Shown here one piece after another: positions 35,130 to 48,260 of a stretch of DNA of 64,000 nt; positions within the stretch are counted from its first letter, which is position 1, and each line of letters opens with the position of its first letter. Source of the stretch: Prunella strophiata (Eukaryota > Chordata > Aves > Passeriformes > Prunellidae); contig JAZBQD010000034.1 in NCBI GenBank assembly GCA_036583965.1, positions 620,001 to 684,000 of the forward strand, in the 5' to 3' direction. Under the pieces are notes generated by a model. That model made no database searches and was not told where the DNA came from. It was given only the letters and a program-made list of their open reading frames with translations. A program made the translations under genes and the position numbers.

Positions 35130-35620
35130 AGCCAAGGAGAGGCACATGCTTTCCAATCTATGCTATCTCAGTTTCAGTGCTGCAGACAACCCATCAGGGT
35201 GTCATTAACAAGCAGTTATTCTGCTCTTATTGCTGCGTTTTAAGGAAATATGTCAAAGGCATTTCTTGTGAGCGAGGTCTCGGTGCGATCAGATTGCTCC
35301 AGCCTTCTCACAGCATTCCATTCAGATTATAATACACAATAGTTCAGACCCTGCTGTGTCCCATTACTCAATTATGAAATTGCTTTAGAAGTTGGAGCTT
35401 ACTGATTGGCTCCCAATGATTTCATACCCATCATATTTCTGTGTTTGTGCTCTTGGGCTGACTGCTCTGTCTGGTTGGTTTGAGCCATTTCACTCCTCTG
35501 TTTTATGCACTTGCATATATTTTATACCTGTCTGTATCATTAACTAGCTCCCTCAATATGCTTTGCAACTTCAAACCAGACTGTGAAAGTGCAAATTACC
35601 TTTGAGGGCTGTTGTTGGGG
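35130..35620. promoter_or_regulatory. Candidate non-coding element
   Basis: About 490 bp of repeat-free sequence with few open frames and motifs such as gtgtcattaacaagcagtta (about 35199), cccattactcaattatgaaa (about 35360) and catcataacc just downstream. The texture is like conserved developmental non-coding DNA. Not tested for conservation. Confidence 0.4.
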
Positions 35621-38600
35621 GTACGGAGCCTTCATGTTATTGGCTCAGGGCTGAGGGAGGTGGGAAGGTGTAGTGAACCCAAGCACAGCCCCATGGTGCA
35701 GAGCTCCTCTGCCTCTCCTGCCTGGCAGATGTGCAGCTGCTCACAAGGGAGCAAAATGGGGAGAGGATGATGGGGTGGCAATTGAATTTTTTTGTGCAGC
35801 TTCTGCCATTCAGACTGAATCCTAAAGCACTTATCCTCCAAACATCACAACCATTTCATCTGCTACCCATCATAACCAGCCTCTATAAAATTTAACTTTG
35901 TTCATGAATTACTCAAAAGGGGAAAGGAAAAAGTGATATAGATAGTTGGTGAGACCTGCTTTCATGTAGGTCTTGACACAGCTCTTTGCTTCCCTTCTCA
36001 CTGGTGGAAGATTTGCTGGAGAGAGGCATTGCTGCTTTATGTTAAAACAGGGATTTTACACCTGTTGGAAACAAACCCCAGGAAACCTGAATGGATGTGG
36101 TTTGATTCTACTGAATGACACAATTTATCCTATCCTGCATGAAAGGAGAGTGGACAAGAATGAAATCAGGAGGATTCAGCTTGTGCATCTTTGAGATGGT
36201 CAGTCTGAATCCACCCATGTAAGAACTGAAGCAAGGTCCTGTTCTAAATTAAAACAGCATTATGTGATCTAGTTTAGAGAGCCAAAATAAACTTTGGCTT
36301 TGAACTTTTCTAAAATGACTGCAAGTATCACTTTGAGCACCTATTATTAATAGCAGTGTTAATTTTCAGTACTATTTTGTACCACTCAAAGCAAAAAAGC
36401 TGAGGCTGATAAACTGATAGTACATGCATTGCCAGAGCCTATTAGAAACAAATTGTTGACATCTTCTAGGGAGATGCTGAGATTACAAAAATATTCTGTG
36501 CAAAAATGTCCTTGGTATGCAATTAATATTCTGCCTCCTCTGTCAATAGAAGAATGTGATTCAGAGTCAGAGGGAACTGCTCAGGGGGTTGGATGTGTTT
36601 GGGAGCTGTGGATGTGGAGCAATTGGATGCCATTGACCTCATGCTCAAGCCTTCAATCTGCTGTTCAAGGGGGGGAGATTTCTTAATAAAACCCCTGAAC
36701 TCTGGTGGTCCCTCAAGAGCTTCCCTTGAAATCCTCTGTAGGTTAAACCCTCGCTGGACACATTTAGATGCATGCACAAATTAAGATGAATTCAGGACAC
36801 TGGATCTGTCTGGCTTGTTTTTAAGGAATAGTTTCTTTCCCAAAACCAGTGTTTAGCATTTTTTTGTTCCTCCAGTTCAGATTAGACCACCAGCAGGTTT
36901 GTTTCACCCTCTAGGTGTTATCAGGGAATTACTGGAAAGCAGCATGACTTTCTATACCTTTGATGCTGGTAAAATGATAGCCTCCTCTGCCTACACAGGG
37001 ATGTAGCTAGAAGGTCTTTAAAAGGTTTCAGCTTATAGTTCCAAGATGAGTTAAAGCTTTGGCAATGGCAACAGGATCCTCTCACCTGCCAGCAGATAAG
37101 GATCATCGTAAATGTTCACCATTCTGGGTTATGCTGTTCAGTCACTTGAGTACTCAAAAAATATCCAGCATTGTGCCATACACATTTTTCCCTTTCAGGG
37201 TTTCCCCTGGATATGATCATTCTGACAACCTGACACACCACTAGGTGCTTATCTTGCAGTTATTTCATGTATTTATTAACTCATTGTGTTTACTTATTTA
37301 AATATTCTCTGTAGATGAGACATATGGCAATTGCTGGCCAGCTTAGTCTCAGCTGCTCCTCAGATCCAGCTGTTAATATCATTTCATAACTTGGCTCATG
37401 TAGTTCAGATCTGTACCAAAAGACTCTGTTTTGAATTACCATTATATTTTATATTAATACTAAGCAAACTCACAGCTGTCCTACATTGCTGTTTCCACCC
37501 TCCCTGGAATTCAGCTCTCAGACAGAGGACATAACACTCTTGTATGTCTGTCTCTCAGGCTTTCAGATCTGTCCTGGACTTGTCTTGTCTACAGCAGAGA
37601 TGTTCTAATTGCCACTGCAGTGTTCTCATCTCGAGAGTTCCATAGCTTTTTCAAGGACAGGCCTAAGTCAGACCTGACCTGGAAAGTTTTTCCAGCAGAG
37701 CCACAGTGATTTTCAACTGGCCAGCTCAGGAAAGACTTATGTGCAGACTATCCAAAATCTCTGAGGGTGTTTGGGATGGGATTTCAGAAGTATTTAGCTA
37801 CCTAAAGATGAGGAATGGTATCTAGCAGTATTTTCCAAACCACACTGGGCCCAGATCCTCAGTGGGGTTATGTGTCTGTCTCAGGAAGTCAGTGGAGTTA
37901 AGCTCTGAAGCACACTGGGGCAGAGGCCTCCATGTCCTGGACACTTTTGCACATCTGCAGGAGCACCAGCACCTTTTGGAGCCTTGTGATGGTGAATCCC
38001 AGCCTGGAAGCCAAGCACACATCTTACCCCAGCTCTGGGGAATGGTCTCACCTGCAGAATAAAACCTCCCAGCTCACCTGCACTCAGCTGCTGTCTGGGG
38101 CTCAGGTGTCGAGAGTGCCCAGGACAGGCATTTCCAGCTTGCTCCACCACTGAGACTGCACAAACAGCTCTCATCTGTGGGGATAACATTTCAGTCAGCT
38201 GTGTGACCCAAATATTTTCTTTTTCCCACAGAGGCAGAGTTGTTAGGGAGAGAGAAAATATCAAACAGTTGTATTTTTTTGTGCTGTCTGAGTCCTGGAT
38301 GAGCAATGCTCACAACCACCTTTCAGTCCATGGCTGCTGATGTGCTCAGGACCCTATTTCTTTAGTACAAGGGGGGAATGTGGCCTTCTGCTAGTGAACA
38401 GCTCAGCTCTTTCCAGAGAGGCAGGGTCTCGTGCCTGTACTCACTGAAAGCTGTATATTTCTGTTGGTGACAAGCTAACTGATTGTCTTTTATGGATGCA
38501 AACAGAGAAAATGTGTGAATCCACTGTAAATCCCACTCTCAGCAATCCCCTGGGATAAAAAGCTAGAAAGCATCTCAGGTGACTTTGGGGTGTGCAGCAG

Positions 38601-39689
38601 GCTGGCAGCTGTGGCACCAGCACACTGAAATCCACAGCGTTGCCAGCAGGCACAAACCTGGCCCCCAGGGAAATGCGGCCAGATGTGGGTTTGAGGTGCA
38701 CCTCACCTGGGAGTTTTCCAAGGTACACCAGGATCGTGCTGTGCAGCTGAGAGCCAGCTCCTCGCCCTCCATCTTCTGCTTTCTCCTCAGAGTGGATTCA
38801 AGTTTATTTAATCTCAGATTTCTTGCTGAAAAATGCTCAGTGAGCATGAAATGCCTTTGAACTCTGGGAGTTTTGCTACTGCCTGTAACAGGGCCGGGAG
38901 CAGGAGACGGCCGCTCCCGCAGCCGTGGCAAACACCTCTGCTGCACAGGGGCAGGGAGCATGGGGGTCCCTCTGTGCCCCTGCACACTTTGGGAGCACGC
39001 TGGGAAGCAGGGGGGGCACAGGGTGTGCCCCTTGTGCCCTGTGCCCCAGCCCGCACACGGCACATGACAGGGGCACACTGGGCTCCATGTAAAAGTGTTT
39101 CCAGCCCAGACAAGAAACAGCTGCGAGGGACTTGGAATCCATCAGAAAGCCGATAGCCAGGAAACCCTTTCCATGAAGAGAAGAGGGGATTTAGTTGCTG
39201 AGTGCTGCAAAGATGCATACCTTTTCCTAAAAAATCATTCGTAGTGCCAACGTGAAGATTCAGTGCATTGTCTAAACAAGCCAAGATTCTTATAAAAACC
39301 AATTGCTTTGGTTTGTTAGGCTACTTTGCTGTGGTACCTCTAAGCCAGCAGATGTACTGGGGTTTAGGAGAGCTGTTGCAGCCAAACCTGAGGTGGCTGG
39401 AAATGACTGTGTGCTGAGCAGATGCAGGGGATCCTTTGCCACAGGAGGCTGTGCCGTGGTACCTGGGACATGGTGTGTCAGATGCTGGCTGGCTCTGGGA
39501 GCAGAAGGGCTCCTGATAAGGCTCCACACTAGAGGAGGCACAGGAAATTGTCTGGGAATCCTTGGTGCCCCCCAGTTGCAGACACAGTAATGAAACAGAA
39601 GAAAATAAGACAAAATCCACATGTTATTTATTGTAATCTTCTTTTCATTTGACTGACTGTCATGAGTAACCAAGACCATTTTGAAGAGA
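35621..39689. other. Intergenic, no gene seen
   Basis: About 4 kb of unique sequence; 38870-39060 is GC-richer with several CpG. Opposed frames there (38575-39078 minus, 38814-39302 minus, 38833-39156 plus) are unrecognised. Confidence 0.55.
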
Positions 39690-39830
39690 GGGGTCATGGC
39701 TTTTATTAGGCTAACTGTGGTGATACCAGGAAAGCAGAAGAAGCCCTTGTGCACTTGAAAGCTTGTCTGTTTCTCCAGCTGTATTGGGCTAACAAAAACC
39801 TCTCATGTTCCAGCAGTACCACTGTTAGCT
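39690..39830 (+). repeat. Possible remnant of an ancient amniote interspersed repeat
   Basis: The run gaagaagcccttgtgcactt followed by gaaagcttgtctgtttctcc and a ttgggctaacaaaaacctct segment resembles an old repeat common in reptile genomes, which I remember as having a gaaagcttgtctctctcacc core. Family and ends are uncertain. Confidence 0.35.
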
Positions 39831-42800
39831 AAAGAAATAAATGTGATGCTTCTGATGTGCTCTTCTGCTCTTCATGGCAGCAGGGTTGTTCCACCCAGGC
39901 CGATGAAGACAGACAAGGTATATGAAACAGGAACCAGATCTGATATGTCTCTGGTGTATGTACTAATGTAACTATTCATTTACCACCTCAGCAAACAAAG
40001 AATCCTCTTCAAAAATCTATTGAATGTGTACTTGAAGCTAGAATTATCAATATTGACTTTATTCAGACTATAGCACTGGAATTAACAGCACAAGCCAAAC
40101 AAAGGTTAGAACTTCTAGTGGGATGGGTAGAGATGGCAATTCCAATAGTAAATGCATCAAAAATCAGGAAGCTGAGAAATAGGAATTCTTCATTTCCTGC
40201 TTCTTTATTGAGCCTTTTAGTTCCTCCCAGCTCACATCTCTCTGGAGTCAGTGCTAATGTCCTCCTTTAGATACTGGTTCCATCTCCCAGCTGGTGCTGG
40301 GAGATCCTGCTGCTCTCATGATGGCACACAGAAGGCAACCTGAAAGCTCCTGTTTGGGGAAGAGACTGGTGAAAGCAGAATGGTTTCAAACCAGATGTAC
40401 TGGGGTGCCCCAGATGCAATGGTCTGTGCTGGTTACTGGGTGGAGCCTCTCAGCACTGTCCCATGGTGAACACTTTGGGAACATTTCATTTTCAGGTGTT
40501 CTGAAGTGGACCTGGGAATCCCAAGGGGAAGATGTGTTTCATGTCAGGGAAGCTGACATTTGCAGATGGCTGAATAGTGACTCTGTGCTTGGTGTCCTGG
40601 AAGTGCTGCTGGACATGAGACCTGCCACCATTCCCAGGGATGTTCTCGCTCTCTGGGAAGCACTGGAGCTCAGTCCCTGCCCTTCCTGTGGGCTGCTGAG
40701 GTACACTCAACCTTTTAAAAGCAAGCACCTCCAGGAATGCCAAAATTCCCATGATCTGAGCAAAACCTCAGACTCAGCCTGCCTTCTGTGAGCGGTATTC
40801 TCTCATCTGAGCTTTAAGGCAAGCTCCCAGCCTATCAGACTCTTGGCAGTAATTTCCACACCAGTTTGTTGTATTTGGACTTGAGATTCCCCCTTGACCC
40901 CAAAAGTCACACTAAAATGCTAAAAGTATTTTCTTTACTTGCTAAAGAAAACACAGAGGGCTTTATTTAGTTATTCAGAACTCCTCAGCCATTCTTCAGT
41001 CACTTCATGATTTCCAGAGATGTTATCTGTGCTGTTGTCTCCCAGCTCACGCCGCTCAGAGCAGCTTAGAGGGGAAGGAAAGCTGTTACATTTCATTGTC
41101 CTCAAAAGAGGGGAGAAAAATCCAACTTGTGCTCCCAACCCAAACAACTGTGCTGCCTCATGCATTCTTGACAGCCAGGAAGGCTCTCTTGAAGCCGTCT
41201 GCAGCCTTTAACTCCCTTCTAACAAGTTGGCCATTTCCATAGAGAAGATTTTTTCCCTAGTGATTTATGAGCTTTAATGTATATGCAAGCCTGGAATACT
41301 TGCTTTGGGAAGAGTTCTACCTCCAGCCAAGCAAGGGATGAGATGCAGAGCACTTAGCGTGGTATGTTTGGTATTTCCATGGCACACTCTGCAGCAGCCC
41401 AAAACACCCAAATTTCAGAGCCAGCCTGGTTGTAGGTGGTGCTGAGCACTCTTCCTCCAAGCCTGGCTGGGCCAAGAAGTTGCATTATTGAATTGGGTGG
41501 ATTTAAGAGCTTTGGGAAACCTCTGCGTGACCCAGGCAGGCACAGTCTGCGCTGCAGCAGCTGGGGCTCCTGTGCAGTTCCTGCATGACCTGGGACATTG
41601 TTTGACCAGGTTTCCATGGGTGGTAATGAAATTTTCCAATCTGGAGCTGACTCTCCAGAGCCTGAGTGTAGGTAGGATTGTGCTGACTCTGCTGTTTCCT
41701 TTGGAAATGATGGAGAACATTTTGTCCTTCTCTGCATCTGGTCAGGAACTCCTGACTGGCTTATGGTGCCTGGTGGTCTGTACCCTGAGGCCTGGTACCA
41801 TCCCAAATTGAAAATTGCTGCTACTGCATCTCAGCTGAAGGGTGGTGGATTTTACCAACACATTACTAATTTCATCATATGCAATGTAGGAGCAACAGGC
41901 TTTTCATCCACTGGTTTGTTATCACCACTTGTTGTGCTGTGTTACACGTGCACGTGAGGGCATTGGCTCCTGGGTCTTTAAAATCTCAGGAGCCATGCTA
42001 AAACCTCTGGAGTTTGGTGGAACCTTCAGAGGCTTCAAACTTGACTGGAGTGGAAGGGAGCACGTGAAGCCCCATAGGTTGGATTTACTGATTTAGCTCT
42101 GGATGGAGATGCTTGCACATCCTGGAGCTGGTGAGACCTGTTGGCTTGGTGGGTCACCCACACAGAGCTGTCAGCTTGCAGCAGTAGTGTTTACACCATT
42201 CTCAAGTCTTTACCACTACCATCCATTCACACCAACTCCTGCACAAGCCTCAAAGTGCTTCATCTCACACGTTAGGGTCAGGATGTTGTTACCACCCTGT
42301 TACCCACCTCCAGATCTGTATGGGAATAAAGAGACAGTGCTTTAAAGCAGACTCTGCTTTGGGTGAAACCAGGAGGGGTCGGGGAAGGTGGGGAGAGCTG
42401 TTGTCTGCACAGATGGAACGGTTAGGAGCTCAGCAGTGTTTGGTTCTTGGCAGCAGGTTTGGTCTGCTCAATGCCCAAAAACCGGTCCTTGCCTGGGTCA
42501 CCACCATCACTAGGTGACGGAATTAATTACTGATCAACAACTGGGTCTGAAGTCTGGAAGGATCCTGCTACACATGAAGAACTCTTTTCATCTGTTGAAC
42601 AGCTTCTCTGACTATTTAGTTCGTGCAGCCCTGTGGGGTTACCACTGACTGCAGCAGGCCTCTCTGAAGAGCACTGAGATCTCCCGTGGAAAGTGGTGAA
42701 GGGTTCATGGAACAGCCTCTGCTGGGGATTTGCTCAGTCCTGAGGATGCATGTAGGTCTGAATGGAATAGCGTGATGGACATCCCGGGAGGTTGGGAGTG

Positions 42801-42839
42801 TGGATTTGGATCCAGGCACCAAGGCTTACTCACACCCTT
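39831..42839. other. Intergenic, no gene seen
   Basis: Unique sequence. The 165-codon plus-strand frame at 40294-40791 and the 150-codon minus-strand frame at 41354-41806 are unrecognised and have no exon context. Confidence 0.55.
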
Positions 42840-43030
42840 GTGATAAGCCAGCCTGGGGGAGAGGCATGGGCTTATTTATCTGTTTGGCTGTAGACAAGGC
42901 AGTAAAAGGTGATCTTTTAGCAAGCTCAGAATAAGGAAACCTGAGTCAGAGACAGCCTCAGCCTCCTTCTCTGCTATCTGTGCTGCACTAAACATGATAA
43001 TGCATCACTCTCTCTGGCTTATATAAAATT
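42840..43030. promoter_or_regulatory. Candidate non-coding element
   Basis: A repeat-free block with gggcttatttatctgtttgg (about 42868), a gtgatcttttagcaagctca segment (about 42909) and acatgataatgcatcactct (about 42992). Regulatory role inferred. Confidence 0.3.
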
Positions 43031-45039
43031 GACTCTTGGATGTGACCTTCCTCATGGGATCCACTCCACCCACCAGTACCTCCCTGACCTCATCTCCCCT
43101 CTCCCTCTCCACCTGGCATCTCCCCTGCAATGCCTCTGCTCCCCTCCCATGCTGCTGGCAGCCCCTCGCCGCCAGGGCTGGTACTGAGCTCACTCTTGCC
43201 AAGTCTGGCTCCTGCCTTGTTTTTCATTTCCACCTGGGAGTCCCCTCCCCTAACTGCCTCTCACCTAACACCTACCTTCCAGCTTTCCCTCTCCACCACT
43301 TCCTGATCCTCCCTCTAAATATAGGCTGTGTGGTTTGGAAGTTGCCAAACAAAGAAACAAACAAAAAACAGTGGAAGGTTGTGGTTTCGGATAATTTCTT
43401 GCTTACCTCAAGTGAGAAACCACCTTTCACACAAAGTCATGGCCGAGCAGTACCCAGCCCTAAGGCAGAGAAGCACTAGCAGGGATGGGATCAGCCATGG
43501 GGGAATCAGTTGGGCTGGTCCTTGCAGGACATAGAGCACAGTCCGTGTAAAGCCTCTGCTTCCCACCCTTCTGAGTCACTGTGCTACACCAGCACTGTGT
43601 TACTGGTAAGGAAAACAAAGTCCAGAGGTAGTCATCTGACTAGCTTCTTCATCTCGTGAGGACCATTATTCTCCACCAACTAAATCAGCATGGGATGGAT
43701 TGATCTGGGTTGCTGTTGGGAAGTAGTTAAAATGTTCCTTGAAATGCCCAGGAACTAAATGTCTTTAGGCATGACACCTTCCAGTGTTTGATCAACAGCT
43801 GTCTGGGGAAAGGGTCTCGGAAGCAACAGCAGCAATAAAATCTAAACATACTAGTATGTATATAAATATATGTATATTATGTCTGAGGAATATAACTTGT
43901 CTGATATTAAAATCACAATGTGCTGGGGGAAGAAAATCTCAGGCTTTTAAGACACAGTGTCTTACATAACTGTCCTCTAGACCCCAAGGCTTGGCACTGT
44001 TGTTTTCATCTGCATCAGTTTGTCTGATAAAATATGCTACCTTTATCTGTGCAAATTTCCTTTCTAGAAAGGAAACTGCACAATCTCTATAAATCCTGTG
44101 GATTAAGAGATTAATGGAGCAATCCCTGGCCTTTGATTTGAGGGAAACCAACAAGCTTTTGCAACACCTTGTTATGTCCTTGGTGTTGCAGGGATGGACA
44201 CCACTCTGTAATCTGTACATCATCCTCCTTGTCTGTATTCCATCTTTGCAGCTCCTCAAGTCACAGAGCTTCATGTCCTGAATTTCTTTGCTTTTTCCAG
44301 TGTGAAGAAAAAATCCCAAAGGCCCCATTGAAGACCCCTGTGTCGGTGCCTTCCTTCTCCGTGGCATCAGGGCTCTGATTTCCCACTCTGCCAAGAGGGC
44401 TGAGTTGTGTCAGCGACGGAAGCAGCCCTGTGAGCTGATAGTTATTGGTCAGTATTTATGGTGCACTTCACAGTGAAATGCCAAAAGAAGCAATTAGAGA
44501 AAGACTGAAACAATGAAGAGCCAGGGCAGGATTTTTCTGTTCTTGATATCTAGCACAAACCTGGTTATCTAGAATTATTATTATTATTATACTGTCACTT
44601 CCACAGAGATGGGCAAAATATAAGCCAGGCTTGTCCCTAGGTTAAATTTTTCCCTTAGGTACCAAAGTAACAGGGATAATCTGTGATGAGTTTGCCAGTG
44701 TTCAAATTGAGCTCTGAACTGTACTGGCCTTACATCCTAATGGTGACAATGAAATGTATTGAGCTAGAAACTGGTTAATTTTCCACCAAACAGGAATGTA
44801 CTGGAGCATCCACATGGTAGTTATGTTGTGCTGGAATGTCCTGAATGATTCTTGGCTTTCAGGAGCTTGTTGGCATAGATGGTTAAAGCAAATGTGGGGG
44901 TTTTGTGCAATACATGGTCATGGTTTTAGCCCTTGGAGATGATGCTGTGTTTCAGAGCTGGCAGCAGCAGTGGTATATGACCCTAACTGTGTAAGTACAG
45001 GACAAGGGAAACATAAAATGAAACTTTCCATGTTTCAGA
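43031..45039. other. Intergenic, no gene seen
   Basis: Pyrimidine-rich unique sequence (about 43050-43320), then AT-rich sequence with the palindrome catactagtatg (about 43848) and a short ATT repeat (about 44575-44590). No gene recognised. Confidence 0.55.
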
Positions 45040-45283
45040 GAGTGGAAACAGAATGAAAAATGCAAGACAAACTGGGAAAGAAAAGGGTTAACCATTTAAA
45101 GGATTGAGTCAAACAAAATATATCTGTGCAAGAGCCTCCCCAAGGAAGTCACTGAGACCACATCGCTTGGATCATTTAAAATTGGACTGTACAAAGCAAT
45201 AGAGGAAATTCTGCAGGGAACAATCCTTCACTGGCAGGTGGGATGGATTCAATGACCTAATAAGCCTTTTCCATCTCTAAGTC
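45040..45283 (+). mobile_element. Ancient CR1-type LINE 3' fragment
   Basis: The stretch cttggatcatttaaaattgg, then actgtacaaagcaatagagg, and the ending gggatggattcaatgaccta followed by ttttccatctctaa matches the 3' end layout of old CR1 elements (last coding part, then the GGAT-GACCT-CCATCTCTA terminus). It lies on the plus strand with an uncertain 5' boundary and is well diverged. Confidence 0.7.
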
Positions 45284-46537
45284 CACAAGATGAGCCTGTA
45301 ACTAGTGCAATATGGTTTTGCCCAGAGTTCCCATGTGTTGGCTGTGAGCAGAGCCAAGCTGCACCAAACTGTGTTGTGTTTAAGTTAACTATTTCTATAG
45401 TTCTTTTATCCCACTCTGGTTCCTCTTTTAGCAGAATTCCTCCCCAGACTCTTTTATACTCCCTCCATTTTTTGGTACTTAAACACGTTAAACCACATAC
45501 TGTGTCACATACTTGTCCTTACAATAGAACAAGAGGGCAGGGAAAGAGACACCCAGCACCAGTAATGATGGCCCTTTCCAATGGCTATGGACACAGAAGC
45601 AAGCCTGTATGAGGAGGAGTAGCCGAGAGGGCTGAAGGAGGCTGTGGACTGTTTTGGGGTACAGACCCGTGCTGGCACCACAAATGAACTCTTTGGATGC
45701 TCCAAGTTCACATTTTGGGACAGTGCCACAACTCACATCACCTGAGTTCCAAGATTGTGGGACCCTTTCTCCACCAGGGGTATTTTCCTACCATGAGGCT
45801 TTTAAAGGATGCCAAGGCTGTTGCCATCTGTGCCCATCCCTTGGAGAAAGTCATTATCCTTGATCTTTTAGGCTCTAGTAAATACACACACAGTGGAAAC
45901 CTGGTAAAGATAAAGGCCCAACTGGCCAAACATCTTTGTTTTCTACCTGATCCAGGCTGTGTTCTGGGGAGAGGGATGCAGCCTCTCCACCCGCCCCGTT
46001 TGAAGCCCAGGGCTGGGGCAGAGATAACCCAGCTGGACTCACTGCTGTCTCCGTGGTGGCTGCTGCACTGCCCTCAGGCCTTAAGCAGCAAAACTTCCTC
46101 CCTCTCCTTATTGTTGCTGGTTTTTTCAGGTTTTATCAGAGGAAAAACTCCCCTCCCAGCTGTAGGCAGAGCTAAGGGAGGGATGGCAGTGACCAGAGCA
46201 CACAGAGCACCGACAACACACCCAGGAACAGGCCAGTGATTGGAAAGGGTCGGCAACAGGATGACAAAATTCTGATTTGTACCAAAATCTCCATGTCCTG
46301 TCTCCATACTCCAGCTCATGCCATGATTGCAAAACCCCACAGCTGTGTGAAGTGTCTCCAACATGAGTCATTCATGGCAGCTCTGTCCTGCACAGAGCAC
46401 ACGAGGCACAGGTCTCTGCTAGGAAAGAAAATTTCCCTTCACAGCTTTTTAGACCTTTTAAATATTTGTTGTGATTGCTGTACTAATTAAAGTCAGCTGT
46501 TGCAGGTAATATAACTCCTGACAGCTCTTTTTATCTT

Positions 46538-46539
<2 letters not shown>
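45284..46539. other. Intergenic, no gene seen
   Basis: Unique sequence. The 180-codon plus-strand frame at 45697-46239 is unrecognised and overlapped by minus-strand frames. Confidence 0.55.

Positions 46540-46576
<37 letters not shown>
46540..46576. repeat. 37-base T homopolymer
   Basis: Uninterrupted T run inside a T-rich tract (46527-46580). No recognisable retrocopy next to it. Confidence 0.95.
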
Positions 46577-47019
46577 CCTTTTAAAATGATTTTCTCCCTT
46601 TTAGAGGGCGAGTGAGCAGCACTTAAAGGTACATGTTCTGTCCACTGGGATGGCTGCTGGCAGAAATGCAGAGCTTTGATTGAACTCTGAAGTCATGGCT
46701 TTAAACTGTGCCAGTTTGCCTTTGCCCCAAATGGGGAGGGACCCAGCCACAGGGCTCTGATGGGAGGGCACAGACCATCATCTGCCTGGATTTTTCCTTG
46801 CAGTCTGAGAGACTGGACAGCCAGTGCATGAGAGGGGAAGGGACAGTGTCCATCAGGTGAGCCCTTCCCTAGCTTGCTTTGTGTCTTTCTGGTGCTCAGC
46901 ACCATCAGGTCTGCAGTTGCTGAAGCAGTCTGTGCAGAGCAGAGCTCCCCTGCCGCCTCCTCTCCTCCAGAGGGGTTATCCAACATCTAAACCTTCGGCA
47001 ACGTGGTTCAGATTTGCTG

Positions 47020-47289
47020 GCAAATTGTGCAGATGAAAAGGCAGTGTCTTACAAGAAAACTGCATTTTTGTGGTCTTGTTCTGATGCTGTGCTGCGCCGT
47101 GTGTGGGGTTCAGGGCTTCCCGGCGCTCACCTTTCAGGTTGTCAAGGAGAATTTCTGCTTGTCAAAAATGATTCGAAACGCCCTCCCTGTGTGTCCTCCA
47201 ATGTTTTGAATTTTAAGGAGTAGCCCCGAGGCAGTATATTTAAAACATGATCTCAGGGAAACTGGTTCATTGCATTTAGAAGCCTAAAG
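47020..47289. promoter_or_regulatory. Candidate element left of the CpG island
   Basis: Repeat-free sequence running into the CpG island, with tcattgcatttagaagccta (about 47267) and an agagcgagaatgacaacgat segment (about 47288). May be part of the same regulatory unit as the island. Inferred. Confidence 0.3.
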
Positions 47290-47880
47290 AGCGAGAATGA
47301 CAACGATAAATAGACATCAGGGTTTGCGGAGTCACACCGAGGTCAGGCGCTCCCCCTCCCCTCCCCACCCCCCATGATTTGGGCAAGCATTGCCTTTCCT
47401 CGGTCAAACCCCAGCCCGTTTCCTTGTGCCCTACGATGCCCATCCCGCCGGCTGCTCTCCGGGCAGGGGCTGCCCCGCTGCGGGCACGGCTGGCCCGAGC
47501 TGGGCACCGCGCTGCATTCACCCACCTGCACAAACCCTTGATCTCCAGAGGGCTGGAGCACCTGCAAACCCCACCGCTGCCCCTGGGACCTGCGAGCGCT
47601 CCCCAGGCTTTGAAAAAACCAGCCCACTGCGTTAGAGACTCGAGATTGGGGTGATAGCGGGTGATTGAGTTATTGCAGCTTAATGAGCTGCTGCTGCTCT
47701 GCCAAGCCACGGCGGCCCTGTGTGTGCCCCACGCACGCTCCCGTTCGTCCCGCCCGGGGCCGGGGCTCCCCGAGCTCCTGCTGCCTTGGCAGCGATCCCC
47801 GGCAGTCACCGGGCACTGCCCGCCAGGCTCCGAGCGCCTGAGTCTGCGCATCTCCCCTCCAAACACAGCCGGGTATTGTG
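47290..47880. promoter_or_regulatory. CpG island without a recognisable gene (orphan CpG island)
   Basis: About 590 bp with dozens of CpG dinucleotides, by far the highest density in the downstream flank, about 41 kb from the FGF18 stop. Dense parts are 47440-47520 and 47700-47870. An AT-rich core lies inside it (gagttattgcagcttaatga, about 47667). Frames cross it on both strands (196 codons minus, 47276-47866; 91 and 81 codons plus) but none looks like a known protein. It could be the promoter of an unannotated transcript or a CpG-island enhancer. Confidence 0.75.
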
Positions 47881-47929
47881 TGCTCCCGGAGCTCAGATGA
47901 GGGAATGGGGAGGGGATGAAGCTCCTTTA

Positions 47930-48260
47930 TTTATTAGGTAATCTGGCTCCTGGTTTATTCTGAGTTTTGGAATACAGCAGTGAGTTTGGACAGAGGCAGA
48001 GTTCCTCTGGAAATGCGAGTGGAACTACATTTGCATTTAGCAAAGTGCAAAACCATCCTAGCAAATGCCACTGAGTATTTGAATGGCCGTGAATTACCAC
48101 CCCCAGGCTTCCTTCAGGTGCTCCCAAAGCCTAGGTTTGCCCTCCGGGTGTTAATTACACTAACAAAGAGTAGAAGAATTTTTGTGAGAGTTGGTCCTGG
48201 CTCCTTATTCCAATTTTCCTTCAATATGGCTCTTAGCTTGTGGTTAAAGCTCATCCACTA
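47930..48260. promoter_or_regulatory. Candidate element right of the CpG island
   Basis: Repeat-free block with acatttgcatttagcaaagt (about 48028), which carries an octamer-like ATTTGCAT, and gggtgttaattacactaaca (about 48146) with a TTAATTA homeodomain core. Together with the left flank it brackets the CpG island. Inferred. Confidence 0.4.

Noticed and set aside
40294..40791. 165-codon plus-strand frame
   Set aside because: No similarity recognised and no supporting context.
45697..46239. 180-codon plus-strand frame
   Set aside because: No similarity recognised; minus-strand frames overlap it.
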